A stretch of 5,706 bases of DNA from an uncultured Burkholderiales bacterium (GTDB lineage: Bacteria > Pseudomonadota > Gammaproteobacteria > Burkholderiales > Burkholderiaceae): positions 1 to 5,706 of the forward strand of contig CALBEV010000158.1 in assembly GCA_937891045.1 (NCBI GenBank), in the 5' to 3' direction. Position 1 is the stretch's first letter, and each line of letters starts with the position of its first letter. The translations under genes were made by a program, and so were the position numbers. Positions 1 to 4,957 of the stretch are shown in pieces. Under the pieces are notes generated by a model. That model was given only the letters and a program-made list of their open reading frames with translations, was not told the origin of the DNA and ran no database searches.

Positions 1-10
1 GAATAAGTTG

Positions 11-39
11 TTGGAGACTGATCAAGCCTGATGAACAAT
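11..39 (+). promoter_or_regulatory. possible weak sigma70-type promoter for metY
   Basis: TTGGAG at 11-16 (3 of 6 to TTGACA) and AACAAT at 34-39 (4 of 6 to TATAAT) are separated by 17 bases, which would put the transcription start near 46 and give a short leader of about 20 bases. The match is weak, and the window begins just upstream, so a better promoter or a longer leader could lie outside. No riboswitch-like structure fits in the 68 visible bases. Confidence 0.2.
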
Positions 40-57
40 CACTTCACTATCTGTAAA

Positions 58-63
58 AAGGAG
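58..63 (+). promoter_or_regulatory. ribosome binding site of metY
   Basis: AAGGAG lies 5 bases before the ATG at 69. It is the strongest Shine-Dalgarno sequence in the window and fixes the metY start. Confidence 0.85.
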
Positions 64-68
64 ACTTT

Positions 69-1343
69 ATGAAGATCGAAACCATTGCCGTGCATGCAGG
101 CTACAAACCCGACCCCGTCACCAAGGCGGTGGTGCCGCCCATTTACCAAACCGTGGCTTATGCGTTTGACAGTGCGCAGCACGGTGCTGATTTGTTCGAC
201 CTGAAAGTGGCGGGCAACATTTACACCCGCATCATGAACCCCACGCAATCGGTGTTGGAAGAGCGGGTGGCCGCGCTTGAAGGCGGCATCGCCGCACTGG
301 CCTTGGCCTCTGGTCAAGCGGCCATCACCTATGCGATTCAAACCATTGCCGAAGCGGGTGACAACATCGTGTCGTCCAGCGCTTTGTATGGCGGCACTTA
401 CAACCTGTTTGCCCACACCTTTCCGCAGTTCGGCATTGAAACTCGCTTTGCAGATTACAAAAACCCCGCTAGTTTTGAACCACTGATAGATGCCAAAACC
501 AAAGCAATTTATGTGGAATCTTTGGGCAACCCGCAAGGCAATATCACCGACATCGCGGCCATTGCCGCCGTGGCCCACAAGCATGGTGTGCCGCTCATCG
601 TGGACAACACCGTGCCCAGCCCCTATCTGTGGCGTCCCATCGAGCACGGTGCGGACATCGTGGTGCAGTCGCTCACCAAGTATTTGGGCGGGCACGGCAA
701 CAGCATTGGTGGCGCCATCATCGACTCGGGCAAATTCCCCTGGGCCGAGCACAAAGCACGCTTCAAACGCTTGAACGAACCCGATGTGAGCTACCACGGT
801 GTGGTCTACACCGAAGCCTTGGGGCCAGCCGCTTTCATTGGCCGTGCTCGCGTGGTGCCCTTGCGTAACACCGGTGCGGCCATTTCACCGTTCAACGCTT
901 TCCTCATCCTGCAAGGCATTGAAACCCTGGCACTGCGCATGGACCGCATCAGCGACAACGCATTGGCTGTGGCGCAGCATTTGAAGAAACACCCCAAGGT
1001 CAAATGGGTCAACTACGCGGGTCTGCCAGACCACCCCGACCATGCTTTGGTGAAAAAGTATTTGCGCGATGGCAAAGCCTCGGGTCTGCTCACCTTTGGC
1101 GTGGACGGTGGCCGCGAAGGTGGGGCGCGTTTCCTCGATGCGCTGCAACTCTTCACCCGCTTGGTCAACATTGGGGATGTGCGCTCTTTGGCCACGCACC
1201 CTGCATCCACCACGCACCGCCAACTCAACCCCGAAGAGTTGGCCAAGTCGGGCGTGACAGAAGACACCGTGCGCTTGTGCGTGGGCATCGAGCACATCGA
1301 TGACTTGCGTGAAGACCTGGACCAGTCCTTGGCCGCTGTTTAA
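69..1343 (+). CDS. metY: O-acetylhomoserine aminocarboxypropyltransferase (O-acetylhomoserine sulfhydrylase)
   Basis: This 424-residue cytosolic enzyme belongs to the PLP-dependent Cys/Met metabolism family. It makes homocysteine directly from O-acetylhomoserine and sulfide, feeding methionine synthesis. Visible family signatures are YTR at residues 52-54 (PLP phosphate contact from the neighbouring subunit), ASGQAA near 80-85, Tyr107 in ALYGGTY (ring stacking), Asp179 in VDN (pyridine nitrogen), and Lys204 in SLTKYLGGHGN as the Schiff-base lysine. SLATHPASTTH at 373-383 and Arg402 in VRLCVGIE are the C-terminal substrate-carboxylate region. Length and full motif order match complete MetY. 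The SLTKYLGGHGN and ATHPASTTH context favours MetY over cystathionine gamma-synthase or MetZ. The ATG at 69 has an excellent SD. Residue 404 is Cys where Ser is, from memory, more usual (RLSVGIE); this is probably neutral. The gene ends 6 bases from the convergent mnmC stop, so any terminator must lie within one of the coding regions. Confidence 0.95.
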   Translation: MKIETIAVHAGYKPDPVTKAVVPPIYQTVAYAFDSAQHGADLFDLKVAGNIYTRIMNPTQSVLEERVAALEGGIAALALASGQAAITYAIQTIAEAGDNIVSSSALYGGTYNLFAHTFPQFGIETRFADYKNPASFEPLIDAKTKAIYVESLGNPQGNITDIAAIAAVAHKHGVPLIVDNTVPSPYLWRPIEHGADIVVQSLTKYLGGHGNSIGGAIIDSGKFPWAEHKARFKRLNEPDVSYHGVVYTEALGPAAFIGRARVVPLRNTGAAISPFNAFLILQGIETLALRMDRISDNALAVAQHLKKHPKVKWVNYAGLPDHPDHALVKKYLRDGKASGLLTFGVDGGREGGARFLDALQLFTRLVNIGDVRSLATHPASTTHRQLNPEELAKSGVTEDTVRLCVGIEHIDDLREDLDQSLAAV

Positions 1344-1349
1344 GAAGCA

Positions 1350-2534
1350 TCAGTCACAGCGCATCGCTTTGAGCAAGCTCTCCGACACCGGGGGCTTGCT
1401 CTTTTCCATTTGCGCGGCCAACACGTCGGCACACAGCAGTGACAGCGTGAGGCCTCTGGAGCCCATGGCGGTGAGCAGGTGCAAGCCTGGAAATTGCGCT
1501 TCGTCCAAAGGGCCTACTTTGGGCATGCGGTTGACCGATGCGCAGCGCACACCGCCCCACGATTTCAACTGTGCAGCATCTGCAAACTGCGTTTGCAATT
1601 GGGCTTCAACCGCTGGCAAGAGTTCAGCCAAGCGTTGTTGGTTGTCGTTGTGCGCGGCTTCATCGCTGGACGCTTTCATGGCGTTGCGCTCGAAGGTGGC
1701 ACCGGTGTACCAAGCAGGGCCATCTGGCGTGGGCACGCCGCTCACAAAACTGCCATGGCCGTTCACCGCAAAAGGTGGCAAAGGCGTGACATCTTGTTGC
1801 AAGCCCCAAGACACCATGCCTGCAATCGGGTGCAAACCCATGTGGTCCAGGTACAGCACTTGGTTCAAAAAATCAGGCGTGTGCGCACCCAAGGCCAAGA
1901 CCACATGCGGTGCAGTTTCGGTGCTGTAGGTGTGTGAGCTGCCCATGTTGGGAATGCTGATGTGGTTTTTCACACGCAAATGCCATTCGCCTGATGCGTG
2001 GCGCTGCATGCTTTCCACCTCGGCTCGCGTCACCACCAAGATGTTGTCGTGCTTCAACAGGGCTTGCACCAAGGCTTGCGGTTTGATCCAAGCGCCTTGC
2101 GCTTGCCACAGGGCTTGCGTGGTTAAAGCGGTCAAACCTGCTTGCGCTATCTGTTCATCGGTGGCCAGTTGCACATGGCCATGCCACACATTGTCAGATG
2201 CTGGTTCTTGCCAAGGTTTTTTGTCAGCGCCATCGGGTGACAAGCGACGCTCTAAAACGCCGCTGCCCAACCAATCCACACCTTCTTCCGAATGCGCTTG
2301 GGCAAAGCGGCGGGTCCGTTGCATGCCTTCGCGGGTGAGTTGCGACAAGGGGTTGTCGTCCACCGACACATGACACGACATCACGCCGACCGGCACACCC
2401 GAACCGCCGTGGCCTGGCGCTTCGGCCATTTCCAAGACATTGATCTGCCAGCCGCGTTCGGCCAACGCCCGGGCAGCGGCGGCACCCGCCAAGCCCGCGC
2501 CAACGACGATGGCTTGTTTGTGCTCAGGTTTCAT
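1350..2534 (-). CDS. mnmC: FAD-dependent oxidoreductase, stand-alone MnmC C-terminal-type domain (cmnm5s2U34 oxidoreductase)
   Basis: This is a 394-residue FAD enzyme of the DAO/GlyOx fold. The N-terminal Rossmann motif GAGLAG is at 12-17 with Glu35 ending strand 2 as the adenosine-ribose ligand. GGSGVPVG near 43-50 followed by a DDN segment, GAWIKP at 147-152, GGVRCAS at 327-333 and MGSRGL at 357-362 with LCADVLAAQM all follow the order seen in the oxidoreductase half of E. coli MnmC. In that family the domain removes the carboxymethyl group from cmnm5s2U34 of tRNA, giving nm5s2U, which the methyltransferase half then methylates. Here there is no methyltransferase domain: the protein begins directly at the FAD motif, and the gene upstream is yggX. 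The ATG at 2534 has no clear SD and starts 9 bases after the yggX stop, so translation is probably coupled. Alternative: a DadA-like amino-acid oxidase of the same fold, which the GGVRC and GSRGL motifs make less likely. Confidence 0.8.
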   Translation of the reverse strand: MKPEHKQAIVVGAGLAGAAAARALAERGWQINVLEMAEAPGHGGSGVPVGVMSCHVSVDDNPLSQLTREGMQRTRRFAQAHSEEGVDWLGSGVLERRLSPDGADKKPWQEPASDNVWHGHVQLATDEQIAQAGLTALTTQALWQAQGAWIKPQALVQALLKHDNILVVTRAEVESMQRHASGEWHLRVKNHISIPNMGSSHTYSTETAPHVVLALGAHTPDFLNQVLYLDHMGLHPIAGMVSWGLQQDVTPLPPFAVNGHGSFVSGVPTPDGPAWYTGATFERNAMKASSDEAAHNDNQQRLAELLPAVEAQLQTQFADAAQLKSWGGVRCASVNRMPKVGPLDEAQFPGLHLLTAMGSRGLTLSLLCADVLAAQMEKSKPPVSESLLKAMRCD

Positions 2535-2543
2535 ACAGCCGAA

Positions 2544-2816
2544 TCAGGCTGCAGGCGGCACATAGCCTTGCGCGGCATCGGCACCATCGCCAAAGAAATG
2601 GTTTTCCATTTGACGCGCCAAATATTGACGGGCACGCAAGTCGGCCAGGTTCAGGCGGTTCTCATTCACCAACATGGTTTGGTGTTTCAACCAAGCAGCC
2701 CATGCGTCCTTGCTGACGTTTTCCCAAATGCGTTTGCCCAGGTCACCGGGGTAGGGTGGGAAGTCCAGGCCTTCGGCCTCTTTTTCAAGCTTGATGCAGT
2801 GGACAGTGCGTGCCAT
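2544..2816 (-). CDS. yggX: probable Fe(2+)-trafficking / oxidative damage protection protein YggX
   Basis: This small cytosolic protein of 90 residues has the standard length for the family. It starts [10 protein letters not shown] with the conserved Cys7, then shows the family signatures [34 protein letters not shown] and [12 protein letters not shown]. In enteric bacteria YggX limits oxidant damage to Fe-S clusters and is thought to handle labile Fe(II). The start at 2816 has an AAGGAA ribosome binding site. It is the first gene of a two-gene minus-strand unit with mnmC (9-base gap) and is divergent from dsbB. Oxidative-stress control, as by SoxRS in enterics, is not evident in the sequence here. 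Identification is confident from near full-length motif agreement. Confidence 0.95.
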   Translation of the reverse strand: MARTVHCIKLEKEAEGLDFPPYPGDLGKRIWENVSKDAWAAWLKHQTMLVNENRLNLADLRARQYLARQMENHFFGDGADAAQGYVPPAA

Positions 2817-2820
2817 GAAT

Positions 2821-2826
2821 TTCCTT
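2821..2826 (-). promoter_or_regulatory. ribosome binding site of yggX
   Basis: On the minus strand this reads AAGGAA, four bases before the ATG that begins at 2816. It supports the assigned yggX start. Confidence 0.7.
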
Positions 2827-2830
2827 GTGC

Positions 2831-2857
2831 GCTATAGACGAGGCGTGACTGTAGCAA
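2831..2857 (-). promoter_or_regulatory. possible promoter of the yggX-mnmC unit
   Basis: On the minus strand TTGCTA (2857-2852, 4 of 6 to consensus) and TATAGC (2836-2831, 4 of 6) are separated by 15 bases, which is short. Transcription would start just before the yggX SD. Nothing else in the 137-base yggX/dsbB divergent region (2817-2953) stands out as an operator. Confidence 0.22.
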
Positions 2858-2953
2858 GCTTTGAAAAGCCTTTTCCATCCGCGCATGACCTGTCCCCAAC
2901 CAAGGGCAGCATGTGGCCGCTAAACTCGGTCATCACTTCATACTTTTGTCGAC

Positions 2954-3487
2954 ATGATCAAGCAACTTTGGAACACCCTGAGCATCACCCAAGCCTTCGC
3001 CTTGTTGGCCTTGGGTTGCACAGGCTTGCTGGGGTTTGGCATGTATTTGCAGCATGTGGTGGGCCTTGAGCCTTGCCCCATGTGCATCGTGCAACGCTAC
3101 GCGATGACGCTCATTGGTGTGGTGGCCTTGCTGGGTTTGGTGTGGCGCTCGGTCTTGGGTGGCCGCGTGTTGGCCCTGCTGGCCGTGTTGTTGGCGGCTG
3201 GTGGTGCGTTTGTGGCGGCACGACAAACCTGGTTGCAGTGGTACCCGCCCGAGGTGGCCAGCTGCGGTCGTGACTTCTACGGGATGATCGAATCCTTTCC
3301 CCTGCAACGCGCTATCCCGCTCATCTTTCGGGGCAGTGGCGACTGCAGCAAAGTGGATTGGACGTTTTTAGGCGGCTCGATTGCCAACTGGAGTTTCGTG
3401 GCCTTTGTCGCCATGGCCTTGTGGTTGTTGGTGATGCTCTTTACCAAGCTGCGCACAGTGACTGCAGCGAATGATGACGCTTATTGA
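2954..3487 (+). CDS. dsbB: disulfide bond formation protein B (DsbB), quinone-linked oxidase of DsbA
   Basis: This inner-membrane protein of 177 residues reoxidises periplasmic DsbA and passes the electrons to ubiquinone. Four hydrophobic segments are visible at roughly 12-32, 45-64, 70-90 and 145-165, matching the DsbB four-helix topology. The first periplasmic pair is Cys41/Cys44 in EPCPMCIVQRYA, with Arg48 at the position that contacts quinone in E. coli DsbB. The second pair is Cys104 (VASCGRD) and Cys131 (GDCSKVDW), in the large loop between helices 3 and 4. All four catalytic cysteines are present, so it should be active. An extra cysteine, Cys22, lies in the first helix. The ATG at 2954 is chosen because the following residues fit the family N-terminus, although no SD precedes it. 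The gene converges on argA across 91 bases. Confidence 0.95.
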   Translation: MIKQLWNTLSITQAFALLALGCTGLLGFGMYLQHVVGLEPCPMCIVQRYAMTLIGVVALLGLVWRSVLGGRVLALLAVLLAAGGAFVAARQTWLQWYPPEVASCGRDFYGMIESFPLQRAIPLIFRGSGDCSKVDWTFLGGSIANWSFVAFVAMALWLLVMLFTKLRTVTAANDDAY

Positions 3488-3578
3488 GTTTTCTTAATTG
3501 AGCTGTGTTCCAGCGAGCAGCAACCAGTTTCAATAGCAACAAGCCCCAAAGCTGTTAAGCCTCAAAGCGCCAATCGCT
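3488..3578. other. convergent dsbB/argA intergenic region without a clear terminator
   Basis: This 91-base stretch is AT-richer than its neighbours. The only hairpin I can see is AAAGCG (3564-3569) pairing with CGCTTT (3575-3580) around a 5-base loop; it overlaps the argA stop codon and lacks a following T-run on either strand. I see no repeat or small gene. Termination may be Rho-dependent or read-through. Confidence 0.4.
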
Positions 3579-4928
3579 TTAGCCCAGCTTCTTCACCAAC
3601 ACCACGCTCTTGCGGTCCACGTTGTATTTGCATTGCCGCGCTTCGGGCAACCATTCGATGGGCGACTGCACAAAGCCGCGCTTCAAAAACCAGTGCATGG
3701 TGCGCGTGGTCAACACAAAAATACTGTCCAAGCCTTGGGCACGGGCGCGTTGCTCGATGCGGCGCAAGATTTTTTCGCCGTCGCCTTGGCCTTGCGAAGA
3801 CGGTGACACCGTGAGGGCCGCCATTTCACCGGTGCGCTTTTCGGGGTAGGCATAGAGCGCGGCGCAACCGAAGATGACGCCATCGTGCTCGATGACGCTG
3901 TAGTTGCCAATGTCGCGTTCCATCTCGGTGCGCTCGCGCCGCACCAGCGTGCCGTCTTGCTCGAAGGGTTCGATGAGTTGCAACACACCGCCCAAGTCGT
4001 CTGAGGTGGCTTCACGCAGGCTTTCCAAACGCTCGTCCACCACCATGGTGCCAATGCCGTCGTGCACATAAATTTCCAGCAGCAACACGCCGTCCACCGC
4101 GAACGGCAGGATGTGGCTGCGTTCCACACCCGCTTTGCAGGCCTTCACGCAATGCTGCAAATAAAAACCAATATCGGTGGGCTGCGTGGCCGAGGGCTCT
4201 TTGGCTAGCAAGGCTTCGGCCACATCCAGTGGCATTTCCGTGTCAATCGGGTTGTCTTCGCTCTCGGGCTCATGGGGTCGCACACGAATGCCGGGGACTT
4301 CGGCGACAAAGATGAGTTTGTCGGCGTGCAAGGCGATGGCCACCGAGGTGGCCACTTCTTCCATGGTCAGGTTGAAAGCTTCGCCCGTGGGTGAGAAGCC
4401 AAACGGCGAGATCAACACCATGGCGTCGAGGTTCAGAATTTGGCTGATGCCGGACACGTCGACTTTGCGCACCATGCCCGAGTGTTGGAAGTCCACGCCA
4501 TCGACGATGCCCACCGGTTTGGCGGTGATGAAGTTGCCTGAAATAACGCGCACCGTGGCACCAGCCATCGGCGTGTTGGGCAGGCCTTGGCTGAAGGCTG
4601 CTTCAATTTCATAGCGCAGTTGGCCTGCGGCTTCTTGGGCGCAATCCAGGGCCACGCTGTCGGTGATGCGCATGCCTTGCGAGTACTGCGGCACATGACC
4701 TTTGGCCGCGAGTTGTTCGTTCACCTGCGGGCGAAAGCCGTGCACCAACACCACTTTGACGCCCATGCTTTGGATCATGGCCAGGTCTTGCACCAAGCTG
4801 GGCAACTTGCCCGCCGCAATGGCTTCCCCCGAAATGGCCACGACAAAAGTTTTGCCGCGGTGCATGTGGATGTAGGGCGCCACTGAACGGAACCAAGGGA
4901 CAAAGGTGAAATTGAAGACAGTGGACAT
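3579..4928 (-). CDS. argA: amino-acid N-acetyltransferase (N-acetylglutamate synthase)
   Basis: This 449-residue cytosolic enzyme transfers acetyl from acetyl-CoA to the amino group of glutamate, the first committed step of arginine synthesis. Its length is close to E. coli ArgA (about 443). Residues from about 25 to 290 form an amino-acid-kinase-like domain: VVAISGEAI (29-37), VLVHGFRPQVNEQL (60-73), GMRITD (85-90), GNFITAKPVGIVDGVDF (131-147), PFGFSPTGEAFNL (175-187) and the FVAEVPGI segment (207-214). Residues from about 303 to 449 form the GNAT acetyltransferase domain, with GEMAALTVSP followed by the acetyl-CoA pyrophosphate loop QGQGDG at 379-384, and FLKRGF near the end. This two-domain order is that of classical ArgA; in the family, arginine feedback-inhibits through the kinase-like domain. 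The N-terminus MSTVFNFTFVPWFRSVAPYIHMHRGK suits the Comamonadaceae form as I recall it, but no SD precedes the ATG. Its start faces hrpA. Confidence 0.95.
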   Translation of the reverse strand: MSTVFNFTFVPWFRSVAPYIHMHRGKTFVVAISGEAIAAGKLPSLVQDLAMIQSMGVKVVLVHGFRPQVNEQLAAKGHVPQYSQGMRITDSVALDCAQEAAGQLRYEIEAAFSQGLPNTPMAGATVRVISGNFITAKPVGIVDGVDFQHSGMVRKVDVSGISQILNLDAMVLISPFGFSPTGEAFNLTMEEVATSVAIALHADKLIFVAEVPGIRVRPHEPESEDNPIDTEMPLDVAEALLAKEPSATQPTDIGFYLQHCVKACKAGVERSHILPFAVDGVLLLEIYVHDGIGTMVVDERLESLREATSDDLGGVLQLIEPFEQDGTLVRRERTEMERDIGNYSVIEHDGVIFGCAALYAYPEKRTGEMAALTVSPSSQGQGDGEKILRRIEQRARAQGLDSIFVLTTRTMHWFLKRGFVQSPIEWLPEARQCKYNVDRKSVVLVKKLG

Positions 4929-4942
4929 GGGCGCAGATAATC
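4912..4942. promoter_or_regulatory. possible overlapping divergent promoters of argA and hrpA with a shared symmetric -10
   Basis: The plus strand has TTGAAG (4912-4917, 4 of 6) and GATAAT (4936-4941, 5 of 6) with an 18-base spacer, pointing to hrpA. On the minus strand the same bases read GATTAT (4942-4937, 4 of 6), which would start argA transcription only 2-3 bases before its ATG, a near-leaderless mRNA that fits the missing SD. The minus-strand -35 is poor. Only 29 bases separate the start codons, so the hrpA -35 lies inside argA and vice versa. Confidence 0.28.
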
Positions 4943-4957
4943 GTGGGTTGTGAGCCA

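Noticed and set aside
1..68. SAM- or SAH-responsive riboswitch ahead of metY
   Set aside because: Only 68 bases are visible and I cannot find the paired stems or conserved core of any such class; the region looks like a simple leader.
39..797. 252-codon open frame on the minus strand opposite metY
   Set aside because: Its translation has no recognisable domain and it lies wholly opposite the strongly supported metY; it is a by-product of GC-rich codon use.
2292..2837. 181-codon plus-strand open frame opposite mnmC and yggX
   Set aside because: It covers two well-identified minus-strand genes, has no SD, and shows no protein family character.
3564..3580. Terminator between dsbB and argA
   Set aside because: Only a 6-base-pair stem with half A-T pairs, no T-run on either strand, and overlap with the argA stop codon.
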